From the NCBI RefSeq assembly GCF_002902235.1, contig NZ_PPRL01000020.1:1-35140 (forward strand): a DNA stretch of 35,140 bases, in the 5' to 3' direction. The DNA is from Staphylococcus ureilyticus (lineage in GTDB: Bacteria > Bacillota > Bacilli > Staphylococcales > Staphylococcaceae). Numbering within the stretch: the first letter of the stretch is position 1; the number at the start of each line of letters is the position of its first letter. Shown here one piece after another: positions 7,424 to 16,428 of the stretch. The position numbers were made by a program, and so were the translations under genes. The notes beneath the pieces were generated by a model. It had not been told where the DNA came from. It saw nothing but the letters and a program-made list of their open reading frames with translations, and did not search any database.

Positions 7424-8223
7424 AGAAAACACTAATTATCCTCTTCATAATTGGATTAATTATAACGATTGTTTGTGGCATTGGTGTTGTAAATCAGTTT
7501 CAAGTAGAAAGTGAAAAATCGAAAGAAGTCACTGAGAACTATCATAAAGTATATGATAATAATGCTGAGGTGAAAAAACTCAATGTAGATTTGAGCAACA
7601 GTAATATAAAATTAAAAAGAGGAGATCAACTTAAAGTTGAATCACGAGGCACCAACGATAAAATAAATATGAATACTACGGTGAAAAACGGAACGTTATA
7701 TGTGAAAGATAAACCCTTAGACAGCAATGTTGATATCACATTTATGGATTTTAAGCATAATGATGTCACGATTACTTTACCAAAATCATTAAGTCATTTA
7801 AATGTTAATACTGAATCCGGTTCGATTATGGTTGATCAAATAAAAGCGGATTATGCTAAATTATATGCGGATGTAGGGAAATTGAATATTAATCATGCAA
7901 AATTTGACCGTTTAATTGCTGAGGTTGATGTTGCGGATATGCATGTGACAAAAACTCAATTTAATTCGGGTGAGTTCAAAGGTGATACTGGCTCAATTGA
8001 TATCAAAGATATGCCAATTGATAAACCGGTTAAAGTGAAAACGGATGTGGGCGATATAACAATGGATTACACGGACAAACAGCCTAACAATACACGGATA
8101 GAATTTGATAGTGACGTAGGAGAGCTGGATATTAACAATCACTTGTTTAAAAACAAACAAGTAGGAAATGGATCAAATCTCATTCATATTAAAACAGATA
8201 CAGGTGATGCTGAAATCAACTAA
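7420..8223 (+). CDS. DUF4097-family membrane-anchored beta-solenoid protein
   Basis: A 267-aa protein with an N-terminal membrane anchor (about residues 4-24, LIILFIIGLIITIVCGIGVV) and an outside part made of short repeating strands (VKKLNVDLSNSNIKL, SHLNVNTESGSI, VDVADMHV, KVKTDVGDI, DTGDAEIN). These spaced D/S-G-x-I/V turns are typical of the DUF4097 (YvlB-like adhesin-fold) family. The ATG at 7420 has AAAGGAG 9 nt upstream; a longer reading from 7366 would lie inside the preceding gene. It is the last gene of the PadR operon and is closed by a strong terminator. A role in envelope stress or membrane sensing is inferred from context only. Confidence 0.85.
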   Translation: MKKTLIILFIIGLIITIVCGIGVVNQFQVESEKSKEVTENYHKVYDNNAEVKKLNVDLSNSNIKLKRGDQLKVESRGTNDKINMNTTVKNGTLYVKDKPLDSNVDITFMDFKHNDVTITLPKSLSHLNVNTESGSIMVDQIKADYAKLYADVGKLNINHAKFDRLIAEVDVADMHVTKTQFNSGEFKGDTGSIDIKDMPIDKPVKVKTDVGDITMDYTDKQPNNTRIEFDSDVGELDINNHLFKNKQVGNGSNLIHIKTDTGDAEIN

Positions 8224-8253
8224 ATCTGTAAGATTAATTATTAAGTAACAGTG

Positions 8254-8301
8254 TGTGAGCATAAGTCAATTTGATTTTGACTCATGCTCACATTTTATTT
8301 T
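8254..8301 (+). terminator. Rho-independent terminator of the PadR operon
   Basis: TGTGAGCAT-a-AGTCAA (8254-8269) pairs with TTGACT-c-ATGCTCACA (8277-8292), a 15-pair stem with one mismatch, followed by TTTTATTTTT. Confidence 0.85.
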
Positions 8302-8399
8302 TAGCATGAGACTTGGCGAGATTTTAAATTTCTGTGTTCACTCATTTTTTGATATACTATATGCCATATAAAATTACTAGATTTATCAGGAGGAGTGTT

Positions 8400-9728
8400 A
8401 TGCAGGAATTTAATAGAAGTGATAAGCAATATGGTTTTTTAGCACTTCTGCCATTAGTCATATTTTTAGGATTATACATTGGTGTAGGTATTACTTTTAC
8501 CATAATGGGCAAGGAAGATGCTTTTGATCAATTACCAAGACATGTTGCTATTTTTATTGGCATCATTATTGCTTGGACATGCTATGATAGAAAAACAAAA
8601 TTCACTAAAAAAGTTGAAATATTTACAGAACATGCAGGTAACTCCGGTATTGTTAATCTAGGTCTAATTCTCTTATTAGCAGGCGCTTTTTCTACGGTGA
8701 CATCGGAAATGGGCGGTAAAACAGCAATGGTGAATATGGGACTTACTGTAATCCCACCAAGTCTGCTTATACCTGGGATATTTATTATGAGCGGTTTTGC
8801 TGCACTAACCTTAGGTACTTCTACGGGGGCACAAGCTGCATTTATTCCTGTAGGTGTTGCTGTAGCGCAAGCTGCGGATTTAAATGTTGCAGCAGCTGGT
8901 GCCGCTGTGATTGCTGGTGCGTATTTTGGTGATAATTTATCCATTATTTCAGATACGACAATTGCAGCAACAAATGGTGTCGGTGCTAAAATGAAAGATA
9001 AATTTAAGATGAATGTGTTGATTGCACTACCTGCTGCACTTATTACTGCAATGATATATGCAGTTGTGGGTGGGACGGGTAAAGTAGAAGGTGACTTAAG
9101 TTTTAACTTTATCAATATACTGCCGTATCTATTTGTACTTGTAGCAGCAATCGCAGGTCTAGATGTGATTTTAGTGCTAATCATTGGCATTATAATGGCA
9201 GGTATCATTGGTTTGGCTCAAGGTAATTTGGGAATATTTCAGTTTACGAAAGCTATAGGTGAAGGTATGGAAAGTATGTTCCTTATCTTTCTTGTGGCGT
9301 TTTTAGTATCAGGACTGGTGGCTTTAATCCGATATTATGGTGGTATTGATTGGATCATTAAGACAATGAAAGAGAAAGCAAAAGGCCGTAAAAGTGCGGA
9401 ATATGTGATTAGTTTAATGTCTGGTGTGCTTTCTGCTGCTTTATCACATAACACGTTAGCTATTTTAATTTCTGCGCCTATCGCTAAAGAAATTGGTGAT
9501 GAATATAAGGTACCGCCTAAACGTATGGCAAGCTTATTAGATATATTTGCTTGTTGTGCCTTAATGGTGCTGCCACATGATAGTGGTATGTTAATGGTTG
9601 AACAGTATGGTGATGTTTCTTATATAGAAGTTTTAAAATACACATTTTATCCTGTGATATTTGTTATTTGTACTGTTATTACGATACAATTCGGTTTACT
9701 TGATAAAGATAAAAAACTTTCTAAATAA
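8400..9728 (+). CDS. NhaC-family Na+/H+ antiporter or related transporter
   Basis: A 442-aa polytopic membrane protein (about 10-12 hydrophobic segments) of the NhaC ion-transporter family. The conserved core GTSTGAQAAFIPVG then GAYFGDNLSIISDTTIAA (about residues 145-195) and the C-terminal SHNTLAILISAPIAKEI ... CCALMVLPHDSGML mark the family. Members exchange Na+ for H+ or transport organic acids and amino acids, so the substrate is open. The ATG at 8400 is chosen because AGGAGGAG lies just upstream; an in-frame extension back to 8334 lacks a ribosome binding site. A paralogue at 29461-30747 shares the GDNLS-ISDTTIAA block but is under a SAM riboswitch; this copy is not. It is monocistronic between two terminators. 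Confidence 0.85.
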   Translation: MQEFNRSDKQYGFLALLPLVIFLGLYIGVGITFTIMGKEDAFDQLPRHVAIFIGIIIAWTCYDRKTKFTKKVEIFTEHAGNSGIVNLGLILLLAGAFSTVTSEMGGKTAMVNMGLTVIPPSLLIPGIFIMSGFAALTLGTSTGAQAAFIPVGVAVAQAADLNVAAAGAAVIAGAYFGDNLSIISDTTIAATNGVGAKMKDKFKMNVLIALPAALITAMIYAVVGGTGKVEGDLSFNFINILPYLFVLVAAIAGLDVILVLIIGIIMAGIIGLAQGNLGIFQFTKAIGEGMESMFLIFLVAFLVSGLVALIRYYGGIDWIIKTMKEKAKGRKSAEYVISLMSGVLSAALSHNTLAILISAPIAKEIGDEYKVPPKRMASLLDIFACCALMVLPHDSGMLMVEQYGDVSYIEVLKYTFYPVIFVICTVITIQFGLLDKDKKLSK

Positions 9729-9829
9729 TTTTTAGTTTGTTTGTGGTAATGCGTAGAAAAGTAAAACATATATCATAGACGAACATTTAAAATGAGCGAT
9801 TATAATTCAAATAGTTTAATAATATTTTA

Positions 9830-9873
9830 GGAAACAGAGCATATATTAAATATAAATCTCTGTTTCCTTTTTT
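9830..9873 (+). terminator. Rho-independent terminator downstream of the NhaC-family gene
   Basis: GGAAACAGAG (9830-9839) and CTCTGTTTCC (9858-9867) form a perfect 10-bp stem followed by TTTTTT. The T-tract is part of the first copy of the 20-bp tandem repeat. Confidence 0.85.
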
Positions 9874-9905
9874 AACGCCATGTATCCTTTTTTAACGCCA
9901 TGTAT
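9866..9905. repeat. Perfect 20-bp tandem duplication at the 3' end of the glycosylase gene
   Basis: The unit CCTTTTTTAACGCCATGTAT occurs twice in direct succession (9866-9885 and 9886-9905). It contains the terminator T-tract, the stop codon and the last codons (TGG CGT) of the minus-strand glycosylase gene. The reading frame ends in the second copy, so the protein is not altered. Confidence 0.95.
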
Positions 9906-10500
9906 CCTGTGGCGGTACCGTAGAACGTTTTGATATTCTGGAAACGTACGGATTGCCTTTAACGATAAAACGAAGTGGTTTTTGTGTCCATTCACCTTTA
10001 TTGGGGATACCAATTCTCGGTGTTTCCTCGATATGTTTAGGGTATTTACGGTTTTTAGTATCTATTTTTAGATGGCCTTCATTTAATCGTGAACCATCCA
10101 GATGTCTTGGTATATTAAATGCTTTAGTCCATTTTCCAGGGCCATTTGTTAATTCAAAGCCGTCTTTGTTTCTATTTAAGCGCATTGCTTCAATATTCTC
10201 TTCTGGTTCAACAGCACGTATCAGTACACCTTCAGGTACACCTTCTAATTGCGTTACAAAGTTGATAAGTAGATGGGTATGCATCACATGCGCATAAATT
10301 GTGCCACCCAGTTTATATAAAGATTCTACTTTGGGTGTGCGTTTGCCATTAAATCCGTGAGCAGCTTGATCTTTTTTTCCAACATATGCTTCAGTTTCAA
10401 CAATGTATCCTGTAAACGTATGTAATTCATCTTCGAAAATGACACGTACGCCTAATAAATCTTTGGCGATAGTGACTGTATCTCGCTGTAAAAAATCCAT
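9892..10500 (-). CDS. DNA-3-methyladenine glycosylase (AAG/MPG family)
   Basis: A 202-aa single-domain base-excision repair enzyme that removes alkylated purines such as 3-methyladenine. Supporting segments are [20 protein letters not shown] (about residues 33-52), with the conserved ETEAY active-site Glu and DxAxH, then GVLIRAVEP and [12 protein letters not shown] (about 115-145), all diagnostic of the alkyladenine glycosylase family. Length is normal. GGAGG lies before the ATG at 10500. It is a single minus-strand gene whose 3' end abuts the terminator of the convergent transporter gene and is duplicated for 20 bp. Confidence 0.93.
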   Translation of the reverse strand: MDFLQRDTVTIAKDLLGVRVIFEDELHTFTGYIVETEAYVGKKDQAAHGFNGKRTPKVESLYKLGGTIYAHVMHTHLLINFVTQLEGVPEGVLIRAVEPEENIEAMRLNRNKDGFELTNGPGKWTKAFNIPRHLDGSRLNEGHLKIDTKNRKYPKHIEETPRIGIPNKGEWTQKPLRFIVKGNPYVSRISKRSTVPPQDTWR

Positions 10501-10708
10501 TTACTAATCCTCCATATAATAGTTTTAGAAATTAAATGTTTTTCAAACTTTTTTATTAAATTGTAAAATTGTGTTACAACCATGTGTGAATTTTGGTAGA
10601 ATAACCTTATAAGTTTACTAAAAATTAAAAAGTGTAGTTAAAGTATCAATGACTATATTAAAGTTAAATAAACATTATATCAAATGAACTTGAAACGGGG
10701 GGAGCAAT

Positions 10709-11287
10709 TTGGAAAGAAAAATTGGGTTTGGAGAAGCATTAAAACTATTTTGGAAAAATTATTTTAACTTCAAGGGCCGTGCACGCAGAAGTGAATATTG
10801 GTATATGGTTTTATGGCATTTAATTTTTCTAGTACCAGCGTTCGTTGTATATTTTATTGCTTTGGTTGCATTAATAAGCGCTGCTGCTTCTCAATCTGAA
10901 ACAGTCATTATGATAAGCGTAGTTTTTCTTATCATCAGTTTAATATATTTCGTTGTGTACGGTTTGGCTACGCTGATACCTAATTGGGCGATATTTATTA
11001 GAAGATTTCATGATACAGGTAGAACAATGTTATTACCGCTTATTTATTTAGGCATTACAGTATTTTCTTACATCATATTTTTAATCATAGCTGTATTAGA
11101 TTCAGATTTGAATCATATTGCAAGTATAATTTTCATTGTATTGATGTACGCATTCTATATAGGTTTTGGTATCTATGCGTTAGTCGTCAGTTGTTTGGAT
11201 AGTGAACGCAAAACAAATAAATATGGTCCGAGCCATAAATACGCAAATCAATATACTAAAATTGATGACATGTATAGAGAACAATAA
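10709..11287 (+). CDS. DUF805-family membrane protein
   Basis: A 192-aa protein with the typical DUF805 opening (GFGEALKLFWKNYFNFKGRARRSEYW, about residues 6-31) and about four membrane helices (about residues 33-60, 68-98, 110-132, 138-160). The conserved RRFHDTGRT loop lies near residue 103. The C-terminal tail is hydrophilic. It starts with TTG at 10709, supported by GGGGGGAG at 10697-10703 and by family alignment at the first residues. Its function is unknown; DUF805 proteins are small inner-membrane proteins. It is monocistronic with a strong terminator. TAGAAT at 10597-10602 could be its -10. Confidence 0.85.
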   Translation: MERKIGFGEALKLFWKNYFNFKGRARRSEYWYMVLWHLIFLVPAFVVYFIALVALISAAASQSETVIMISVVFLIISLIYFVVYGLATLIPNWAIFIRRFHDTGRTMLLPLIYLGITVFSYIIFLIIAVLDSDLNHIASIIFIVLMYAFYIGFGIYALVVSCLDSERKTNKYGPSHKYANQYTKIDDMYREQ

Positions 11288-11294
11288 TTAAAAT

Positions 11295-11348
11295 AAACCC
11301 AAGTATACGAGTTAGGCTGTTAATATGCTTCGTGATACTTGGGTTTTT
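11295..11348 (+). terminator. Rho-independent terminator of the DUF805 gene
   Basis: AAACCCAAGTAT (11295-11306) is perfectly complementary to ATACTTGGGTTT (11335-11346), followed by TT. The loop is 28 nt. Confidence 0.85.
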
Positions 11349-11593
11349 ATAAAGTTTATTCATTTAAATAAGATAAATTTAGATAATGTAATCCTAATAC
11401 ATCATGTAAAATATTGTAGCGATGAAAAAGCATCATCTACATTTGTACCTATCTTTGCTGTGACTCATGCTGTAACATTGGAAAGAACCAAAATGAGAAC
11501 TACTATATATAAGACAATTTGAAATGTATATTTAAGGTGTGAAATGTTATTATCAATATATACTTAACAGACTTTAAGGGAGGGAATCTTGTC
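11349..11593. other. Intergenic leader before the ABC transporter operon
   Basis: No convincing gene is present: an open frame at 11325-11522 starts inside the terminator stem and lacks a ribosome binding site. The only clear signal is AAGGGAGGGA just before the start codon at 11594. Confidence 0.5.
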
Positions 11594-12493
11594 ATGTCCT
11601 TAAAAATAGCAAATGTTACAAAAAAATATAAGGATTTTACAGCAGTTAATGATATTTCGATAAATTTAGAACAAGGAAACATGCTAGGTTTTTTAGGACG
11701 TAATGGTGCAGGAAAGACAACAACATTTAGAATGATACTTGGGTTGACGCCGATTACTGAAGGACAAATTTTGTATAAAGATAAAGCAATCGACCAATCA
11801 ATATATGATAAAATTGGATATTTGCCTGAAGAACGAGGATTACATCCGAAAATGAAAGTGGTCGATGAGCTAAGATACTTAGCTACATTAAAAGGGATGA
11901 AATCCAAGGAAATAACTAAAGCCATTGATTATTGGTTAAATCGTTTTGATATTGAAGAAAATAGGGACAAGAAAATTGAATCATTATCTAAAGGAAACCA
12001 ACAAAAAATACAACTATTAGCAAGTATGTTACATAATCCAGAGTTATTAATCTTGGATGAACCTTTTAGTGGTTTAGACCCAGTTAATGTTGAATTATTA
12101 AAATCAGCCGTAAAAGATTTAAATGATGCAGGAACGACGATTATTTATAGTTCTCATAGGATGGAGCATGTAGAAGAGCTTTGTGATGATGTTTGTATTT
12201 TGAATAAAGGTGAACTTGTTGTTTCAGGGCCGATTGGTGAAGTGAAAGCAAATCACGGCAATAAAAGCGTGATCATTGAAACCAATCAAGCGATGCCAGA
12301 AATAGATGATATCAATGGGGTTATCCAAGTGGAACGCAATAAGAGGGAAATACGAGCATTAATAGAAGACGAATCTATTGCAGAGGAAATATATCATATC
12401 GTTGTGCAGTATGGTTTTGTAAAAAGATTTCAAGTGATAGAACCAACATTAAATGAGATTTTTATAGATAAAGTAGGTGAGGTAAATGGATAA
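11594..12493 (+). CDS. ABC transporter ATP-binding protein (NatA-like)
   Basis: A 299-aa ATPase. The Walker A motif GRNGAGKTTT is at about residues 36-45, the ABC signature LSKGNQQKIQ at about 134-143, Walker B LLILDEPFSGLDP near 153-165, and the switch SSHRMEHVEELCD at about 190. A C-terminal domain of about 80 residues fits NatA/YhaQ-type exporters. It powers the ABC-2 permease encoded next, which overlaps it by 8 nt, so the two are translated together. In Bacillus the NatAB pair exports Na+; other relatives export drugs or peptides, so the substrate here is open. AAGGGAGGGA precedes the ATG. Confidence 0.92.
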   Translation: MSLKIANVTKKYKDFTAVNDISINLEQGNMLGFLGRNGAGKTTTFRMILGLTPITEGQILYKDKAIDQSIYDKIGYLPEERGLHPKMKVVDELRYLATLKGMKSKEITKAIDYWLNRFDIEENRDKKIESLSKGNQQKIQLLASMLHNPELLILDEPFSGLDPVNVELLKSAVKDLNDAGTTIIYSSHRMEHVEELCDDVCILNKGELVVSGPIGEVKANHGNKSVIIETNQAMPEIDDINGVIQVERNKREIRALIEDESIAEEIYHIVVQYGFVKRFQVIEPTLNEIFIDKVGEVNG

Positions 12494-13724
12494 ATTTTGG
12501 GCTACTTTTTCACTTACGTATAAAAGTAAAGTTAAAACAAAATCATTTATGATTTTCACAGCAATTGTCGTTGTATTAATGTTGGCGGCAGCTAATATTA
12601 ATAAAATCGTTGATCTATTTGATAATGGGCCTGATAAGATTGGTATCGTAGTCAATCAAGACTCAATATATAAAGGGGTTAAAGCACAAAGTGACCATCT
12701 TGATAGTGATGCGAAATTTAAAAAAATGACAGAATCACAAGCACATCAACAAGTGAAAAATGAAAAGTTAGATAAAGCGTATGTCATTCAATTACATGAT
12801 AATCATAAATTGACTGGTGAAATATTAAGTAAGGATACCGTTTCGAAAACAGATGAACAAAAATTACAAACTACTTTATCAACTATCCAAACCAAACTTG
12901 TGGCATCTAGTTTGAACCTATCTGAAGATGAGCTAAAGCAATTGCAATCTCAAAGTAAAGTAAGCTCACAAGTGCTTTCAGATAGTGCGAATGGCACTCA
13001 TTTAAGTGAATCACAAAAAACATTTAATACGATTATCGTATATGCAGGTATTATGCTCATGTTTTTCATTATCATAAATTATGCCAATCAAGTAGCGATG
13101 GAAATTGCAACTGAGAAGACGTCACGTGTCATTGAAATGATTATTACAAGCATATCACCAGTAACACACATACTTGCTAAATTGTGTGGCGTCATTGCTG
13201 TGGCATTAACACAAATTAGTATTTTCATTGTAGTAGGTATTATAAGTGTACTGTTATTTGATATTGGAGATATGCTTAAAGGATTTGATGTACAGCCGAA
13301 TGACCTAACAGTACAATTAATCATCGTTGGTATACTATCGCTGATTTTAGGTATACTTTCCTATATTATATTGGCAGCTATTTTGGGATCGATTACTTCA
13401 CGTATCGAAGACATTAATCAATCACTTATGCCAATGACGTTGATTAGTATCATTGCATTATATACGGCAATGTTTGGTGTTATAAACCCTGACACGACTA
13501 TCATAAGGATTACAAGTTTTATTCCTTTATTATCTCCCTTTATCATGTTTTTACGTGCATCAACACCTGATGTAGCTACTTGGGAAATTGTAATAAGTAT
13601 GAGTCTATCAATAGTAACCATATTTATCTTGCTTTACATTGCAGTAAGAAGTTATAAAGATACCATCTTAAGTTTTGATAAAGGTCTGTTTAAATCTATG
13701 AAACGTGTTTTCGGAAAAAATTAA
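12486..13724 (+). CDS. ABC-2 type transporter permease (NatB-like)
   Basis: A 412-aa membrane protein. One N-terminal helix (about residues 20-40) is followed by a large extracytoplasmic region (about 45-180) and then five or six helices (about 185-395). The cytoplasmic loop EIATEKTSRVIEMIITSISP (about 210-230) is the ABC-2 (NatB/YhaP) signature that couples to the ATPase. It forms the membrane channel of the exporter with the upstream ATP-binding protein. A terminator follows, so the operon has two genes. Confidence 0.9.
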   Translation: MDKFWATFSLTYKSKVKTKSFMIFTAIVVVLMLAAANINKIVDLFDNGPDKIGIVVNQDSIYKGVKAQSDHLDSDAKFKKMTESQAHQQVKNEKLDKAYVIQLHDNHKLTGEILSKDTVSKTDEQKLQTTLSTIQTKLVASSLNLSEDELKQLQSQSKVSSQVLSDSANGTHLSESQKTFNTIIVYAGIMLMFFIIINYANQVAMEIATEKTSRVIEMIITSISPVTHILAKLCGVIAVALTQISIFIVVGIISVLLFDIGDMLKGFDVQPNDLTVQLIIVGILSLILGILSYIILAAILGSITSRIEDINQSLMPMTLISIIALYTAMFGVINPDTTIIRITSFIPLLSPFIMFLRASTPDVATWEIVISMSLSIVTIFILLYIAVRSYKDTILSFDKGLFKSMKRVFGKN

Positions 13725-14317
13725 CATATGTTAACGATTATAGAAATGAGTTATAGATGAACAAATAACTTTTAAAACCGTATCATAATATATAAGTAGG
13801 GGAATGAAACTCAAACAACATAATGGTTTCACTCCTACTTTTTTTATGAAAGTATGAATTGTAAAATAGGGTCCTCGAGTTTGTTGAATATGCCAAATAA
13901 AACATATTTATAAAAAATAGAAAAAATATCACAATTTTAAATAATATTTGATAGAATGAATAATTAGTATAGATAATGATTGAGTTAAGTTGTTACACTA
14001 TAGATAAGTAAGATATTTACTAAGGGAAGTAGTAAGCTATTTTGGAATTTTAAATATTAGTGGATGAAGTATTTTGCTCAATAATTTGGGGAGATATTGA
14101 GTGCGTATTGACCTTAGCTCATTTTTAAATGTTGTCTCATTCACTTTAAAAGCAATGAATTTTAGAACTACCGGGACTCCTATGTCTTGTTTTATAAAAC
14201 AAAGATGGTGTTCATGACTGTGGTTCGATACATTCAATTTGTGATTGAAGTTTTATTCAAGATAGAACTGAAAGTCTAAGTGAATCATAATATGTTTGGT
14301 TTGAAAGGGAGTAATTG
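13725..14317. other. Intergenic region, about 590 bp, mostly featureless
   Basis: It contains the terminator of the ABC operon near its start and the ribosome binding site of galM at its end. I see no recognisable gene or remnant between them. A 66-codon minus-strand frame (14037-14237) shows no family features and no good ribosome binding site. Confidence 0.5.
13795..13845 (+). terminator. Terminator of the ABC transporter operon
   Basis: AGTAGG (13795-13800) pairs with CCTACT (13834-13839). The stem continues imperfectly with GAAAC/GTTTC and is followed by seven T. Confidence 0.75.
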
Positions 14318-15349
14318 ATGATGTTTGCAAAAGTAGAAAGACAAAGTAATGGTATTGATTTAATTAAGATAGACAATGAAGCAACTAAGATTGTTTTCAC
14401 AAACTATGGCGCTCGTATCGTGTCATGGAAATATGATGATAACAATATTGTATTAGGTAATGTGGTAGAAGCGGATGAATTCTATCAACAAAATCCTTTT
14501 TATTTTGGTGCTACTGTAGGCCGTTATGGTGGACGAATTGCAAATGCAGAATTTCATTTGGATGGTACAACGTATCGATTAGATACGAATGATGGTGAAA
14601 ATAATATTCACGGTGGTTTTAACGGTATTGATAAATGTTATTTTGATTATGAGATATTTGAACAAGTAGGACAAGTGAAAATTGTGTTTTCCACTACAAT
14701 TCAACAATCAGATGATTATTTTCCAGGAAATATCGATTTAGAGGTGATACATACTTATGACGTTGATCACAAATGGACAATTGAGTATAAAGCCGTTACT
14801 ACCGAAAAAACAATTTTTAATCCTATGAATCATGTTTACTTTAATTTGAACAGAGATAATAATGTTATCGATAACCATAGTATTTCAAGTTCAACATTAA
14901 AAATGCATTTATTAGATAACGATCATTTTGTGACAAAACAAAAGCCACTAAATTTAGAACATGTTTTTGCACGCAATCACATTCAATTTAAAGATATTTT
15001 TAATAGTGAGCATCATGACATTCAATCACAAATGAAACGTTATGGTGGTCTAGATCATCCGTTTCAGATTGGAGAGCAAGGTATGACAGTTGAAAATAAA
15101 CATTTTCAACTGACTGTTGAAACTGATATGCCAAATGTCGTGATATTTACTTTTAATGATACTACGGAATGGGAAAGTGATTTTAATATTTATAAAGCAC
15201 ATTCAGGATTTACGTTAGAAACACAATGCATACCTAATGATATTAATTTGTATGGAGAAGATGCGCCATCAATTTTAGAAGCGAATCAGCCATTTTATTC
15301 TAAGACATCATATAAAATTGCTGAAAAAAATTGCGAAGAAGTAGAATGA
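14318..15349 (+). CDS. galM: Aldose 1-epimerase (mutarotase)
   Basis: A 343-aa beta-sandwich enzyme that interconverts alpha and beta anomers of galactose or glucose in the cytoplasm. Key residues are visible: the catalytic His motif NPMNHVYFNLN (about residue 172), the NNIHGGFNG motif (about residue 95) and the catalytic Glu in TLETQCIPND (about residue 307). The start is at tandem ATGs (14318 or 14321); AAAGGGAG at 14304-14311 suits either, while the TTG at 14315 is too close. It stands alone with no other galactose gene beside it. MOSC lies convergently downstream. Confidence 0.93.
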   Translation: MMFAKVERQSNGIDLIKIDNEATKIVFTNYGARIVSWKYDDNNIVLGNVVEADEFYQQNPFYFGATVGRYGGRIANAEFHLDGTTYRLDTNDGENNIHGGFNGIDKCYFDYEIFEQVGQVKIVFSTTIQQSDDYFPGNIDLEVIHTYDVDHKWTIEYKAVTTEKTIFNPMNHVYFNLNRDNNVIDNHSISSSTLKMHLLDNDHFVTKQKPLNLEHVFARNHIQFKDIFNSEHHDIQSQMKRYGGLDHPFQIGEQGMTVENKHFQLTVETDMPNVVIFTFNDTTEWESDFNIYKAHSGFTLETQCIPNDINLYGEDAPSILEANQPFYSKTSYKIAEKNCEEVE

Positions 15350-15474
15350 TATCATTGCGCGTGTATCAAGTGTTTTGAATTAATATAAAGTAAGCAAACA
15401 CCACTTATGGATAAGTAAGTAGCAATTTATAATAATGTATTACAGAAAATAGATTAAGTAGACAAACTCAGGTA

Positions 15475-15522
15475 AGTGCAGTTATATTAATACCATTTTT
15501 GGTCAGTTACTTAACCTGAGTT
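15475..15522. repeat. Inverted repeat downstream of galM
   Basis: AACTCAGGT-AAGT (15475-15487) is complementary to ACTT-a-ACCTGAGTT (15509-15522), and a small ACC/GGT hairpin lies in the loop. It lacks a T-tract, so it is not a standard terminator. It could protect the transcript end or be a weak terminator. Confidence 0.5.
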
Positions 15523-15541
15523 ATATCAATATATCATTTTT

Positions 15542-15572
15542 AAAGATTCTTGTTGTATAAGAATCTTTTTTT
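15542..15572 (+). terminator. Rho-independent terminator downstream of galM
   Basis: AAAGATTCTT (15542-15551) and AAGAATCTTT (15559-15568) form a perfect 10-bp stem, loop 7 nt, followed by further T. Confidence 0.85.
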
Positions 15573-15610
15573 GAGTCATTGGTGCAGGATATTTACTCAT
15601 ATTGTAATGT

Positions 15611-16267
15611 TTATTTTTGAGCGCGGTTTAGATATTTTTCTAATTTACGTCGTCTTTCTTCAGTTAAATAAGGATTTTTCAAAGCATATGCCAAGCGCAC
15701 GACATTTTTATTGTCATTGTAATAAATATCATTAAGTTCGAATACAGATAAAAGAGAATCATGTTCCCCGAATTTTATGAGCTGAAGATGAGACGAATCG
15801 TAAACAAAACCTTCTTTAACTACTCTAAAGTAACAACCAGTTTTACATGAACTGGACATGCGTTTAATAAGATTAGGAATTTTATACTTTTCTTGTATTT
15901 TCCAACAAGGTTCTCTTATCTCTGAAACTTCGATAATCGCTTCACCTAATTGAAATTGATCACCAAAATGCAAATCTTTTTCATCTAAGTCTTTGACCGT
16001 TAAGTTCTCGCCAAACATTGCATATTCTGGTAAATCTGTGACATCATCTTTCCATAGATCGTAATTTTTTTCGCTATATAAACATACAGCCTTATTGGGC
16101 CCGCCATGTCCTTTGTATTCTTGTTCATCTTCAGAAAAACCGGTTTTTGAAAGCCACATCTTACCGGTGAAAAGTGTTTTGTTAAGTGCTGAACGCATTG
16201 GTCTTTTAGTACTATAAGGTAAATCTTCGATTTTTCCTGTAGCAATCGCTTTTAAATGATAAATCAT
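15611..16267 (-). CDS. MOSC-domain protein (YiiM-like)
   Basis: A 218-aa protein. The MOSC core begins with EYKGHGGPNKAVCLYSEKNYDLW (about residues 51-73) and includes FGENLTVKDL, FQLGEAIIEVSEIREPCWKI and the conserved cysteine region KTGCYFRVVKEG (about residue 142). A short helical C-terminal 3-alpha domain follows, as in the YiiM family. MOSC proteins bind or transfer the sulfur/molybdenum-cofactor unit, and YiiM relatives take part in N-hydroxylated compound reduction and pyrazinamide-type chemistry. The precise role here is unknown. AGGAGG lies before the ATG at 16267. It is a single minus-strand gene, divergent from rpiA. Confidence 0.88.
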   Translation of the reverse strand: MIYHLKAIATGKIEDLPYSTKRPMRSALNKTLFTGKMWLSKTGFSEDEQEYKGHGGPNKAVCLYSEKNYDLWKDDVTDLPEYAMFGENLTVKDLDEKDLHFGDQFQLGEAIIEVSEIREPCWKIQEKYKIPNLIKRMSSSCKTGCYFRVVKEGFVYDSSHLQLIKFGEHDSLLSVFELNDIYYNDNKNVVRLAYALKNPYLTEERRRKLEKYLNRAQK

Positions 16268-16428
16268 GACAATCCTCCTAGTTGGTGATGTATTATTATT
16301 GTAAACTAGCTATTTAATTATGCAAGAAGATATATTAATTTAAAATTTATACATATTTTTTAACTATGTATTTTTTTCAATCTCATGTACAATAAAGGTG
16401 AGAGTAAGTTATGTAAAGGGGACGCATT

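Noticed and set aside
8582..9208. 208-codon minus-strand open frame opposite the NhaC-family gene
   Set aside because: Low-complexity antisense shadow of a hydrophobic membrane-protein gene, with no ribosome binding site.
11325..11522. 65-codon plus-strand open frame before the ABC operon
   Set aside because: It starts within the loop of the DUF805 terminator and lacks a ribosome binding site.
14037..14237. 66-codon minus-strand open frame in the ABC-galM gap
   Set aside because: No ribosome binding site, no recognisable domain and composition like the surrounding non-coding DNA.
13725..14317. T-box or other riboswitch before galM
   Set aside because: None of the conserved T-box or other leader cores could be found in the 590-bp gap.
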